DNA of 64,000 nucleotides from Frigoriglobus tundricola (GTDB lineage: Bacteria; Planctomycetota; Planctomycetia; Gemmatales; Gemmataceae). The notes below the pieces were generated by a model. The model was not told where the DNA came from. It saw only the letters and a list, made by a program, of their open reading frames with translations, and searched no databases. Position 1 is the stretch's first letter; each line of letters begins with the position of its first letter. The position numbers and the translations under genes were made by a program. This document shows positions 24,997 through 33,600 of this stretch, piece by piece. The stretch is from the NCBI RefSeq assembly GCF_013128195.2, contig NZ_CP053452.2, positions 5,518,001 through 5,582,000 on the forward strand, in the 5' to 3' direction.

Positions 24997-26139
24997 ATGG
25001 GCACTTCGTGCTACACCGTTCGCCGCCTGGGCTGGTACCAGCCGCCGCACGGTGACCCCTACACCCGACGCCTGCCCACGGCCGAGCCCGTTGCGTCGTT
25101 CGACACGTTCGACGAGGCGGACGCGCACCGGTGGGCGCTCGAAGCCGACGCGCGAGCGGGCGAGAACCCGTTCCGGTTCGGTGGCGGCGCGGTGTTCTTC
25201 CAATCCTCCCTGGACGGCCCGCGGCTCCACGACTGGCTCATGGACGCGGGCATCGATCCGCCCGCGAGTGAACTGCGGCACCACGACTGGCGGGCGTGGT
25301 GGGACGCGTTCGCGCACACGTGGAGCCCCGACCAACTGGCCCACGCGTGGGCCGCGTTCGACAAGGTGCCGTTCTTCGACGTGACCGAGGACGATCCGGG
25401 CGAGCCGCTCCATCTCATCCAGGAAGTGCGGTACGTGGACCGCAGCTCGTGGTTCCCCGTTGAAACGTTCGACGGTACACACGACGTCGATCCGGCGTTC
25501 GTCTGGGCGATTCTGGGCGAGGCGGACCCCGAGGGCGGGTATCCGCTGCGCGCGTACCGGACCGCGCGCGCGGTGTCGGCCGCGTGTGAGGAGCTGAACG
25601 GCAACCCGCAGCGGCGGCCCGAGTACCTCACGCAGTTCCGGTGGCTGCGGACGTCCGCCCGGCGCCCGGGGTTCGGACGGTCGGGGATGTTCGAAGCCGT
25701 CTCCGTTCCCGGCGCCGTTCCGGCGCGATCTGGAACCGCGTACCTGGTGCAGCGGCGGGCGTTCGGGGAATCCGGTCACGTGTGCCACGGGCGCAACGGC
25801 CGCGACACCGGATCGCGGGTGCCGGTCCGGCTGTTCACCGACAGCGCTGCGGCTGTAGCGCACCGGGACGAACTGATCGCCCGTGCCGCGAGTGTGATGA
25901 ACCCGTTTCAGGTGTACACCCCACCGATGTCGGGTTTGACCGAGCAGAACTTTCTGGCCGCGGTGGCGGCGCTGTCCGCGCCGCTCCCGTGGCCCACGGG
26001 GTTTCGGCTCGCCGAGTGGCGCGAGTGGTGGGACCTCTGCCAGGACGAAACGACCGACGACCAGCGGGAGGCCGCGTGGGCGCTGTTCGCGGGCCAACCA
26101 CTGTTCGAGGTGTGTCGCGTAGAGGTGAGCGATGGGTGA
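24997..26139 (+). CDS. Unrecognised protein A: tandem alpha-beta-alpha repeat domains
   Basis: 380 residues, no known family recognised. Residues about 3-128 form a domain with 'ENPFRF', 'WRAWWD' and 'WSPDQLAHAWAAFDKVPFFDV'. A different domain follows at 132-245 ('EVRYVDRSSWF', 'LRAYRTARAVSAACEEL'), then a second copy of the first type at 246-378 ('MNPFQV', 'WREWWDLC', 'TTDDQREAAWALFAGQPLFEV'). The next two genes encode the same domains, and the three ORFs overlap. No signal peptide or catalytic motif is evident. Confidence 0.8.
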   Translation: MGTSCYTVRRLGWYQPPHGDPYTRRLPTAEPVASFDTFDEADAHRWALEADARAGENPFRFGGGAVFFQSSLDGPRLHDWLMDAGIDPPASELRHHDWRAWWDAFAHTWSPDQLAHAWAAFDKVPFFDVTEDDPGEPLHLIQEVRYVDRSSWFPVETFDGTHDVDPAFVWAILGEADPEGGYPLRAYRTARAVSAACEELNGNPQRRPEYLTQFRWLRTSARRPGFGRSGMFEAVSVPGAVPARSGTAYLVQRRAFGESGHVCHGRNGRDTGSRVPVRLFTDSAAAVAHRDELIARAASVMNPFQVYTPPMSGLTEQNFLAAVAALSAPLPWPTGFRLAEWREWWDLCQDETTDDQREAAWALFAGQPLFEVCRVEVSDG

Positions 26140-26833
26140 CGCGGCGCGGTTCGTCGTTCGGCGGTTCAACTGGCGACCGGCGGGTGACCGGTTCATCCGT
26201 CTGCCGGGGGAGGTCCGACTCGCGTCGTTCGCCACGTTCGACGCGGCGGAGAACGATCGCGTCGCGCGCGAGGCCGAGGTGCGCGGCCGCGTCAACCCGT
26301 TCAAGTGCGGCACGGCGTGGCCCGCGCTCACCACCTTCCCCGAAGCGGTCTTTCGCGACTGGGTCGCCGACTCCGGACTCGCGCCACCTGACGGCGGACT
26401 CGATGAATGGGCGGCGTGGTGGGACGGAGAGCCGGCGAGCTGGACTGCGGAGCAGCGGTGGCGGGTGTGGGACGGGTTGAACCGCGTGCGGTTCTTCGGG
26501 GTGATCGAACGGCCGGTTTCGGCGGTCGCATATGCCGTGGTGCGCGTGATGTGGGAGTACAACGACGCGTGGTACGAGCCGGGCGCCGAGGGCGGGCGCA
26601 CCGTCCGCGCGTTTCGCAGCCGCGAACGCGCCGAAGCCGAGCGGCAGCGCCTCGATAGCGAAGCCCGCCGCGAGTGGGACGACCGCCACTGGGTCGAGAC
26701 CCGGCGGTGGGAACTGAGCGCCTGGCCCGCGCTCGGCCAAGCGGCCGGCACCGAGAGCACGGACACGTTCGACCGGTGCGGCGTCCCGCTCTACGAAGTC
26801 GTCGAAATCGATATCGGAGAGCACGCCTCATGA
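26132..26833 (+). CDS. Unrecognised protein B: alpha-beta repeat domains
   Basis: 233 residues. It starts 8 bases inside gene A. The N-terminal part is the type-1 domain ('VNPFKC', 'WAAWWDGEPASWTAEQRWRV', 'RVRFFGVIE'). The C-terminal part is the type-2 domain ('VMWEYNDAWYEPG', 'VRAFRSRERAEAERQRL', 'LYEVVEIDIG'). It therefore mirrors the first two domains of protein A. The overlap implies coupled translation. Confidence 0.8.
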   Translation: MGDAARFVVRRFNWRPAGDRFIRLPGEVRLASFATFDAAENDRVAREAEVRGRVNPFKCGTAWPALTTFPEAVFRDWVADSGLAPPDGGLDEWAAWWDGEPASWTAEQRWRVWDGLNRVRFFGVIERPVSAVAYAVVRVMWEYNDAWYEPGAEGGRTVRAFRSRERAEAERQRLDSEARREWDDRHWVETRRWELSAWPALGQAAGTESTDTFDRCGVPLYEVVEIDIGEHAS

Positions 26834-27291
26834 GTTCGGTCCGCACCGCGTTTCTGATTACCCGCGCGAGTCTGACGACGTACGACTCGCGCCCCCCCGT
26901 TGTCTCGGAAGAGGTTCATTACCAACCGCTCGAAGAGGGCGGCGAGGGACCGTTGTGCGTACCCGAAGTAATTTTGCGGGACCGCGAAGCCGCAAATCGC
27001 GAGCGCTCCCGGCGCGAACGGGCCGTTCGCGAGTTGCTCAACCCGTTCTGGTTCGGTTGGGGAACCCCGGACGATCTCACGTCACTTTCGGCAGAAGAGT
27101 TCCGCACGCGGGTGCGCGGGCTGGCCCTATCGCCCCCGCCGCCGGAACCCGACAACGACGGCGACAACGCCAACTGGACGGGTTGGTGGGATCGGGAATC
27201 GCCCCACTGGACCGCCGACCAGCGGGCCGCAGTGTGGGATCTGCTCGACAAGGTTCGGCTGTACGAGGTGGTCGAGGTCGAACTGGAATGA
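26830..27291 (+). CDS. Unrecognised protein C: single repeat domain
   Basis: The ATG at 26830 overlaps the stop of gene B (ATGA) and gives 153 residues. It is one type-1 domain: 'LNPFWFGWG', 'WTGWWDRESPHWTADQRAAV' and 'KVRLYEVVEVELE', with a Pro/Asp/Asn linker in the middle. It ends the three-gene unit. A small GC hairpin (CCGCCCTCTCTGGGCGG) follows in the 52-base convergent gap. Confidence 0.78.
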   Translation: MSSVRTAFLITRASLTTYDSRPPVVSEEVHYQPLEEGGEGPLCVPEVILRDREAANRERSRRERAVRELLNPFWFGWGTPDDLTSLSAEEFRTRVRGLALSPPPPEPDNDGDNANWTGWWDRESPHWTADQRAAVWDLLDKVRLYEVVEVELE

Positions 27292-27343
27292 TGCCGCCCT
27301 CTCTGGGCGGTGCATGCTTACACACCGCTCGGCACCGGTTGCT

Positions 27344-28054
27344 TCAACCGGAACCGGGCCGGGCGCCGGTGCGGGCGGCGAGTTCTTGAAGGAACGCAGT
27401 GTGCTCGGGGCTGCCGTGGCCCCGCTGGGCGACCGCCAGCACGCGCGCCGCGTCGCCGGCGATGAGCGCCGCCGGGTCGAGCCACAGACCGGGAAACACC
27501 TCGCTGCGGATGATGCCGTCCGGACCGGGGGCGAGCGTGTCGTAGTACGCGTTGCGGAGGACGAACCAGTCGATCACGCGGTCGGCAACCCGCCACACGA
27601 TGTACTCTTGCACGCCGAACCGGCGGTACAGGTCACGCTTGGCGCCGAGGTCTTCGCACACCGTGGTGTCCGCCACTTCGCCGATCAGTTCGGGTCCGCC
27701 CTCCAAATAATCGTCGTGTGTGATGCGACTGCGTCCCCCGTGCGATTGGTGCAGCCTGAGCAGTGCGTCGGGTTGTGGCATGTTGTCGTCGTTGAGCCGG
27801 ATGCTGACGTTGTCCGCGCCTTCCGTGAACGGAGTCCGCATCCGGTACATACCCAGCCAGGTAATCAGCTCGAAGTGGGGGACGGCGTGGCTGATGGAGA
27901 TGGTGGTCGGAACGTACACGACTCCGTTGATGAGTTCGGCGTTCTTCAGTCCCGGCGTGGCGTCCCACCGGCGTTCGAACTCGGCGCGTGTCAACCGGTC
28001 CCCATGCCGCAGCGGAGGGATCTCGGCCGGCAGAGTTGTAGAGCCTGTTACCAT
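27344..28054 (-). CDS. Uma2 family (DUF820) putative endonuclease
   Basis: The 236-residue protein has the PD-(D/E)xK-like Uma2 pattern: 'LTRAEFERRWDATPGLKNAELINGVVYV' in pieces, 'QPDALLRL', 'GGPELIGEVADTT' and 'DLGAKRDLYRRFGVQEYIVW'. These correspond to the Asp, Glu and Lys positions of the nuclease core. The family is expanded in cyanobacteria and planctomycetes and its role is poorly known. Confidence 0.85.
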   Translation of the reverse strand: MVTGSTTLPAEIPPLRHGDRLTRAEFERRWDATPGLKNAELINGVVYVPTTISISHAVPHFELITWLGMYRMRTPFTEGADNVSIRLNDDNMPQPDALLRLHQSHGGRSRITHDDYLEGGPELIGEVADTTVCEDLGAKRDLYRRFGVQEYIVWRVADRVIDWFVLRNAYYDTLAPGPDGIIRSEVFPGLWLDPAALIAGDAARVLAVAQRGHGSPEHTAFLQELAARTGARPGSG

Positions 28055-28100
28055 GCGGCCCCACGTTCATGCGCGCACGAGCCTGCCGACGCGTGGCCCG

Positions 28101-29375
28101 CTATCCCTTCAGCCCGAACAGCTTCATCAGCGCTTCGCGGAGGCCGCCGCTGTGCCCCTCGCGGCTGGCCTCGTGCAGCGCCGCGATCGGGCCGTGCAGC
28201 AACTTGTTCTGGAACAGGCGGAACGCCTGCTCGATGTAGGCTTTCTCCGCGTCCGTCAGCTTGCCGTTCATCTTCGCCAGGAGCGGACCGGTGATCCCGT
28301 CGCGGAGCTTGTCCACCTCCGCCGTGAGCTGGCCGATCACCGGGCCGTTCGCCCGCTTGTTCCACTCGGAAACGAACTTCGCCACTTCCGCCTCGACGAT
28401 CGCCTCGGCCGCCGGGAGGTACCGGCGGCGCTCGGCCATCCGCTGATCGGCCACCCGCGCGAGGTCGTCCACGTTGAACACGCTCACGGTGTCGCCGTCG
28501 TGGATGCGCGGGTCGAAGTCGCGCGGCACGGCCATGTCGAACACGACCAGCACCCGGCCGGCGCGGCGCGGCCGCACCTTCTCGTCGAACCGCCGCCGGT
28601 GGACGATGAAGTCGCGGGCGCCGGTCGTACTCAGCACGATGTCGGCCCGCACGAGCGCGTCGTCGAGCTGGTCCCACGGCACCACGTGTCCGCCGCACTC
28701 CGCCGCGCTCGCGGCGGCCCGCTCCGGGTTGCGGTTCGTGACCAGCACCGCGGCCGGGTTCAGCTCCGCGAGGTGGTTCAGCGTCAGCCGGCCCATCTTC
28801 CCGGCGCCGATCACCAGCACCGTCTTGTCGGTGAACGTGTCGAACACCTGCCGCACGAAGTCCACGGCCGCGCTCGACACCGACACGTGCCCCTGCGCGA
28901 TCCCGGTCTCGCTCCGCACCCGCTTCGACACGCGGAGCGCGGCGGGGAACAGCGCGTTCAGGAGCGGGCCGGTCGAGGCGAGCTTCTGCGCGGCCTCGTA
29001 CGCCTCCTTCACCTGGCCGGCGATCTGCCCCTCGCCCACGACGACGCTGTCCAGCCCGGCCGCGACGCGGAACAGGTGCTTGGCGGCGCCGGCGTCGGCG
29101 TGCTCGTACAGGTGCGGGACGATGTCGGTCGCGGGCACGCCGTGGACTTCCGAGAGGAACTCGGCCATCAGCGGGATGTGGAGCGGGGCGACCGTCTCCG
29201 TGCGCGAGAGGTAGATCTCGACGCGGTTGCACGTCCCGAGGATGACCGCTTCCGCCGCGAACCGGGCGTTCAGCTCGGCGAGCGCGCGGCCCGTTTTGGT
29301 TTCGTCGAACGCGAGCCGCTCGCGCAGGCCGACGGCGGCGGACGACACGTTACAGCCGATCGCGCGGAGGTTCAC
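28101..29375 (-). CDS. hemA: Glutamyl-tRNA reductase
   Basis: It makes glutamate-1-semialdehyde from Glu-tRNA, the first step of C5 haem synthesis. The GTG start at 29375 gives 424 residues beginning 'MNLRAIGCNVS'. The nucleophile is Cys49 in 'GTCNRVEIY', and 'VGEGQIAGQVKEAYEAA' and the NADPH site 'VLVIGAGKMGRLT' follow. Its start overlaps the stop of the upstream hemX-like gene (GTGA), so the two are co-translated. Confidence 0.96.
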   Translation of the reverse strand: MNLRAIGCNVSSAAVGLRERLAFDETKTGRALAELNARFAAEAVILGTCNRVEIYLSRTETVAPLHIPLMAEFLSEVHGVPATDIVPHLYEHADAGAAKHLFRVAAGLDSVVVGEGQIAGQVKEAYEAAQKLASTGPLLNALFPAALRVSKRVRSETGIAQGHVSVSSAAVDFVRQVFDTFTDKTVLVIGAGKMGRLTLNHLAELNPAAVLVTNRNPERAAASAAECGGHVVPWDQLDDALVRADIVLSTTGARDFIVHRRRFDEKVRPRRAGRVLVVFDMAVPRDFDPRIHDGDTVSVFNVDDLARVADQRMAERRRYLPAAEAIVEAEVAKFVSEWNKRANGPVIGQLTAEVDKLRDGITGPLLAKMNGKLTDAEKAYIEQAFRLFQNKLLHGPIAALHEASREGHSGGLREALMKLFGLKG

Positions 29376-30208
29376 TGGCCGCCCCCCACCACCGAGAACG
29401 GGTGCGCCGCGGCGAGGGCGACGATCAGGAGCACGAACGCCCCGATCGAAAACAGCGCCAGCCGCCGGGGCGGGACGTGGGCCCCGTACCGGAGGTACAG
29501 CAGCAGGAGGAAGACGAGCCACAGTCCGGTGGTCGAGAGCACCTTGAGCGACAGCACGTTTTCACCAAAGGCGTGGCCGTGTTCGAGGAGCATGGTGCCG
29601 ACGAGCAGGCCGACGGTGAGCATGGGGAACGCGCCGTTGAGCGCCCGCCGGTTCATGGTTTCGAGCCGTTCGAGGCTGAGCATCGGGACCACGGTGCCGG
29701 GCGCGATCTTCTGGCGCAGCCGGCGCGCCTGGATCAGGTACATCACGCTCGCGAGGAAGCTCACGCACACGCCGACCGACGCGAGCAGGATCAAGAGGCC
29801 GTGGACCCCGCCCCAGAACCGCTCGCCCGCGGCCCAGCCCGGCACGCCGAAATCGGTGTGCCCCGGCGCCGCGGTGACGAGCACGAGCGACAGCCCGACG
29901 AGGCCGATCACGACCGGCAGCACGAACACGGCCCACGCCTGCTTGGCGTGGTGGACGGTGCCGTACAGGTAAAAGAGCGCGAGCACCCACGCCAGCCACA
30001 GCAGCGACCCGTAGGGCGCGGCGGGCGTGGGCTGATTGACGAGCAGATACGCCGATTGTGCGAACACGCCGGCCACGCCGAACGCCAGCCCCGCCACCCG
30101 CCACCCGGCCGCCGGCCACAGGAGGCGGGCGAATTCGAGGAGGAAGGCGCACAGGTAGCTGAGGCCGAAACAGGCGTGGGTGATGCCTTGCAACGGGGAA
30201 ACGGTCAT
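29372..30208 (-). CDS. HemX/CcsA-like cytochrome c assembly membrane protein
   Basis: The 278-residue protein has about eight membrane segments and the CcsA/CcmC-type loop 'GERFWGGVHGLLILLASVGV'. In Bacillus a related HemX lies beside hemA and affects GluTR levels; other relatives handle haem in cytochrome c maturation. The one-codon overlap with hemA here favours the HemX role. A TATAAT sits about 40 bases upstream. Confidence 0.85.
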   Translation of the reverse strand: MTVSPLQGITHACFGLSYLCAFLLEFARLLWPAAGWRVAGLAFGVAGVFAQSAYLLVNQPTPAAPYGSLLWLAWVLALFYLYGTVHHAKQAWAVFVLPVVIGLVGLSLVLVTAAPGHTDFGVPGWAAGERFWGGVHGLLILLASVGVCVSFLASVMYLIQARRLRQKIAPGTVVPMLSLERLETMNRRALNGAFPMLTVGLLVGTMLLEHGHAFGENVLSLKVLSTTGLWLVFLLLLYLRYGAHVPPRRLALFSIGAFVLLIVALAAAHPFSVVGGGQ

Positions 30209-30246
30209 CGCGCGGCGGACCTCGCGGGCTCCAGGCGGTAGCGGGT

Positions 30247-30252
30247 ATTATA
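30247..30252 (-). promoter_or_regulatory. -10-like TATAAT upstream of hemX-hemA
   Basis: TATAAT on the minus strand preceded by GGCTG. No good -35 hexamer is visible. A start near 30240 would leave a leader of about 30 bases. Confidence 0.35.
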
Positions 30253-30403
30253 CAGCCGCCGCGCGCCGCCGCCCGATGAGTTGTGTGAGCGGGGTTCTCG
30301 ACGGTGAGGGTGACTCAATCCCTCCCACACGTACCCGGTGATGGGTTCGCACCTTCCTGGGAGGACGAGGTGAGCGTCGGGCGCGTAAACGACCCCAGCG
30401 AGC

Positions 30404-30421
30404 GGGGGGCGTGAGCCCCCC
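30404..30421. repeat. GC hairpin in the 30209-30517 intergenic region
   Basis: GGGGGGC-GTGA-GCCCCCC is a perfect 7-bp stem with a GTGA tetraloop. The remaining sequence of the 309-base gap shows no gene, and only the promoter-like site at its left end. Confidence 0.5.
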
Positions 30422-30517
30422 GAGGAACGCAGAAACCAACGGGCGGTCCGAGGTCAACGCATCGCCGGGTGCGTGTATATCAGCCCGGGCACCGGCTGGG
30501 TGAGGGAAGGGCCGCAA

Positions 30518-31354
30518 TCATCCGTATTTCGCGTGCCAGGTGCCGAGGAGCTTGCACAGGTCCGCGGTGCTGAGGTCCTTACCGATGTACGCGTCGAAGG
30601 TCTCCGCCTGACCGCCCGCGGTGAAGTCGGCGATATAGCGGTCGATGGTCTTCTTCGGCATCCCGATGATGGCGCGAATCTCCTCCGCCGTGTGCCCGAC
30701 GCGGTGCAGCGCCAGGACCAGGTGCGGCTTCCCCTTGGAAATGCCCGCCGGTTCGGTCATGAACCGGTACGGTCGGGCCACGAACCGCGGCGCGTCGGCC
30801 TTTCCCTTCGCCTTCTTCAGCGACAGCCCCACCCGCGAACATTGATACACCTGCGCGGTCCGCGGGGGATCGGCGTCCACGATGTGCAGCGGCGAACTCG
30901 GATCCCAGACGGACCGCGCGTTGATGACGCCGTCCAGCGCCGCGACGGTCGCGGTTTTCGTTTTGGCGAGCAGGTGATCGACGGTGACGCACGGCCCGTC
31001 GAGAACGGTGTCGTCCGCGGCAACGAGTGAGCGGACGAGGACGCCGAAGTACGCGGTGCCGTCGCCGAGGGCGATGTCCAGCCCCTTGAACGACCCGCCC
31101 CGGTACTCGCCGCGGGTGCGGTGGAAGTACCAGCGGCCGGCTTCGAGCTGGACCGGGTCGCGGTGGGCGAAGAGGTCCGGGTGGGCGCCGCCGGAGTAGT
31201 ACATTTCGAGTTCGGCGAACCGGTACCGGTCGCCGGCCACGACGAAGTCGGTCGCGTTCAGCAACCGGTTCGCGACGGCGGCGAACCACGGGGCGAAGTG
31301 CTCGTCCGCGGTCGCGTGCGCCGGCCGGCGGCCGAGTTCCGATAGGGGCGGCAT
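30518..31354 (-). CDS. Unrecognised protein with C-terminal HTH-like segment
   Basis: The start at 31354 is preceded by GAGGT and gives 278 residues. The N-terminal two thirds has well-formed motifs: 'FAELEMYYSGGAHPDLFAHR', 'RWYFHRTRGEYRGGSFKGLD', 'YFGVLVRSL' and 'DGPCVTVDHLL'. The order faintly recalls 3-methyladenine DNA glycosylases of the Aag type, but I cannot confirm it. Residues near 230-250 ('TAEEIRAIIGMPKKTIDRYI') look like a helix-turn-helix. Function unknown. Confidence 0.7.
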   Translation of the reverse strand: MPPLSELGRRPAHATADEHFAPWFAAVANRLLNATDFVVAGDRYRFAELEMYYSGGAHPDLFAHRDPVQLEAGRWYFHRTRGEYRGGSFKGLDIALGDGTAYFGVLVRSLVAADDTVLDGPCVTVDHLLAKTKTATVAALDGVINARSVWDPSSPLHIVDADPPRTAQVYQCSRVGLSLKKAKGKADAPRFVARPYRFMTEPAGISKGKPHLVLALHRVGHTAEEIRAIIGMPKKTIDRYIADFTAGGQAETFDAYIGKDLSTADLCKLLGTWHAKYG

Positions 31355-31423
31355 GTGTGACCTCACACGGTGCTCGTCGTGCAATTGGACAAGGAACGCG
31401 CTGGTACACGCACGGCCGACCAG

Positions 31424-31720
31424 TCAGATTCGGGAGCGCCATGCGTCCGGGTCGCGGCTCCCGGGGTGGACCGCGATCACTTCCACGCGATCCGTCAGGA
31501 CGCGGTAATACACGGCATAGGGGAACCGGCGGAGGCGCGAGTGGCGGATGTCGTGCTCGATAATCTGGTGCTGCTCGGGTGTCGCCCGGAGCGCCGCGTA
31601 CCCCGTTTCGAGCGCGGCGAGGAAATCGTCGCCCAGACCCGTCTGACGGTTCTCGTACCAACGGTACGCGTCGCCCACCTCGTCCGCCACGCCGGGGTGG
31701 GAGGCCAGCGCCCGACTCAT
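31424..31720 (-). CDS. RelE/ParE-type toxin
   Basis: The 98-residue protein has the ParE pattern: 'AYRWYENRQTGLGDDFLAALE', 'IRHSRLRRFPYAVYYRV' and 'VEVIAVHPGSRDPDAW'. Family members poison gyrase or cleave mRNA on ribosomes. Its start overlaps the stop of the antitoxin gene by four bases (ATGA). Confidence 0.88.
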   Translation of the reverse strand: MSRALASHPGVADEVGDAYRWYENRQTGLGDDFLAALETGYAALRATPEQHQIIEHDIRHSRLRRFPYAVYYRVLTDRVEVIAVHPGSRDPDAWRSRI

Positions 31721-31941
31721 TGCGGCCCCTTCACGCGCGCCTTAATTTGCTCCCATGTCAGAGCGATACCGGGGGTCGCGTCGAGTTCGGCGGTGCGGCG
31801 GGCGAACAGCCGGCGCTGCTCGTCCGTCAAACGATCGGGCGCGTCGCCCTCCGGGATACTGTCCCATAGAACCTGAGCCGCACGAATGCGGTCGGCGACC
31901 GGCAATGCCGCGAGGGTCGCGAGGGCGGCTTCCACACTCAT
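31717..31941 (-). CDS. Antitoxin, addiction-module component family (TIGR02574-like)
   Basis: The 74-residue protein has 'LPVADRIRAAQVLWDSIPE' and a C-terminal 'TWEQIKARVKG', typical of the small antitoxins paired with ParE/RelE toxins. It precedes the toxin in the same operon, which is the usual order for autoregulated pairs. Confidence 0.85.
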   Translation of the reverse strand: MSVEAALATLAALPVADRIRAAQVLWDSIPEGDAPDRLTDEQRRLFARRTAELDATPGIALTWEQIKARVKGPQ

Positions 31942-31995
31942 CTCGTAACTCCGAATCGGCTGCGTGGAATGGCTGCTCGGTGGTGTCGAGCCAAC

Positions 31996-33528
31996 TCATT
32001 GTATCTTCAGCCCGCGCACCCACTCCGCGGCGCGGGCCAGCTCGTCGTCGGACAGGCCGCCGGGCCGGTGGATGGAGGCGCTGGCCGCCCGGCCGCTCGT
32101 CTGGTCGGTCGCGGTCACCTCGATCCGCCCGTTCGCCGCCACGCCGCACTTCACGCGCACCGGCGACCCCTTCGGCAGGTTCGGCGGGAGGCCGTCGATC
32201 CAGCACTCGCCCACCGGGATGCACGCCTCCGCCTGGTGCGCTTCGCCCTGCAGGATGCGCACCCGCACGCGGGTCTGGTTGTCGGCGGCGGTGGAGTACA
32301 CGCGCACCACCGCCGCCGGCAGTTGCGTGTTCTTCGGGATCAACTTGTCGTTCACCCGCTCCGCGCCGGAGCGCACCTCCACGCCCAGGCTGTGCGCGTT
32401 CACGCTGATCTCGACCACGTCCGCCAGATCGGGCGCGACCGGGGCCTGCCCCGCGGGCGCCGCTGTGTCCGCACGAATCCCCGCGTGAACGGCCGCGCCG
32501 CGGGCGACCACCTCGCTCACCGCGAGGCTGTGGTCCGGCGCCCGGCCCGTGAGTTCCGTCAGCATCCGCCCGCACGCGGGCATGTGCGTGCTGCCGCCGA
32601 CCATCAGCACCCGGTCCACCGCGTCCCACGTCACTTTCGCCTGCCGCACCACCTGCTGTGTGGTCAGCCGCGTGCGCACGAGCAGGTCGCGGGTGATCGC
32701 CTCGAACTCCGGGCGCGGCAGCGGAAGTGTGACCTTGTGCCCGCCGTGCGAGACGGTCAGGCTCGCGTGTTCCATCTTGCTCAGCGCCCGTTTCGCCCGC
32801 TCGGCGGTCGCGTACAGGTGCGCGAGCGACTGCGGGTCGGCCCGCGGGTCGTCCCCGAACTGCTGGACGAACTTGTCGGCGGCCCAGTTCACGAGCCGCT
32901 CGTCCCAGTCGCGGCCCCCGAGCCGCACGTCGCCCTCGATCGCGAGCACCTGGAACCGCTTGCGGCCGAGCTTCACCAGCGTCACGTCGAACGTGCCGCC
33001 GCCGAGGTCGTACACCAGAACGGTTTGCGGCGGCGGCGGTTCGCCCTTCGTCTGTTGCACCGCGTAGGCGAGCGCCGCCGCGGACGGCTCGTCGATGATG
33101 TCGATGACGTTCAGCCCGGCGATCCGGCCGGCGTCCATCGTCGCCTTGCGGCGGGTGTCGTCGAAGTACGCCGGGACGGTGACGACGCACCCCGTGACCG
33201 GGCCGAGCTGGGCCTCGGCGTCCTGGGCGAGCTTCTTCAATATGACGGCCGACAGCGCCTCCGGGCGGTACTCGCGGCCCGCGACCGGGCGGCCGTAGTC
33301 CGGCAGCCCCATGCGGCGCTTGATGAGCGTGGCGACGCGGTCGGGCTGCTCGAGCGCCATGTCCAGCGCCGACTGGCCGACCACCGCCGAGCCGTCCGGC
33401 GCCAGGTACACGGCCGACGGCGTGAGCACGTCGCCGTCACGGTTGGGTACGGTGAAGGGGCGCCCGCGCTCGTCGAGCGCCGCGACGGCGCAGAACGTGG
33501 TGCCGAGGTCGATGCCGATCAGCGACAT
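31996..33528 (-). CDS. Hsp70-family (DnaK-like) protein with short substrate domain
   Basis: The 510-residue protein has the Hsp70 nucleotide-binding domain: 'GIDLGTTFCAVAALDE', 'VVTVPAYFDDTRRKATMDAG', 'VYDLGGGTFDVTLV' and 'VLMVGGSTHMP'. After about residue 385 there is a beta-sandwich-like segment ('NAHSLGVEV', 'LIPKNTQLPA'), but the helical lid is nearly absent. DnaK has about 635 residues. No dnaJ or grpE adjoins it. It is a divergent Hsp70, not the housekeeping dnaK. Confidence 0.9.
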   Translation of the reverse strand: MSLIGIDLGTTFCAVAALDERGRPFTVPNRDGDVLTPSAVYLAPDGSAVVGQSALDMALEQPDRVATLIKRRMGLPDYGRPVAGREYRPEALSAVILKKLAQDAEAQLGPVTGCVVTVPAYFDDTRRKATMDAGRIAGLNVIDIIDEPSAAALAYAVQQTKGEPPPPQTVLVYDLGGGTFDVTLVKLGRKRFQVLAIEGDVRLGGRDWDERLVNWAADKFVQQFGDDPRADPQSLAHLYATAERAKRALSKMEHASLTVSHGGHKVTLPLPRPEFEAITRDLLVRTRLTTQQVVRQAKVTWDAVDRVLMVGGSTHMPACGRMLTELTGRAPDHSLAVSEVVARGAAVHAGIRADTAAPAGQAPVAPDLADVVEISVNAHSLGVEVRSGAERVNDKLIPKNTQLPAAVVRVYSTAADNQTRVRVRILQGEAHQAEACIPVGECWIDGLPPNLPKGSPVRVKCGVAANGRIEVTATDQTSGRAASASIHRPGGLSDDELARAAEWVRGLKIQ

Positions 33529-33600
33529 AAGGGCTGCGGATTGCGGGATGTGGGGCGCGGAACGAAAGTCGCCCGCGGCCCGTTGGGGTACACATCGATT

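Noticed and set aside
27720..29972. 750-codon plus-strand open frame over hemA and hemX
   Set aside because: It lies antisense to two well-supported genes and has the Arg/His/Val-rich composition of high-GC shadow frames.
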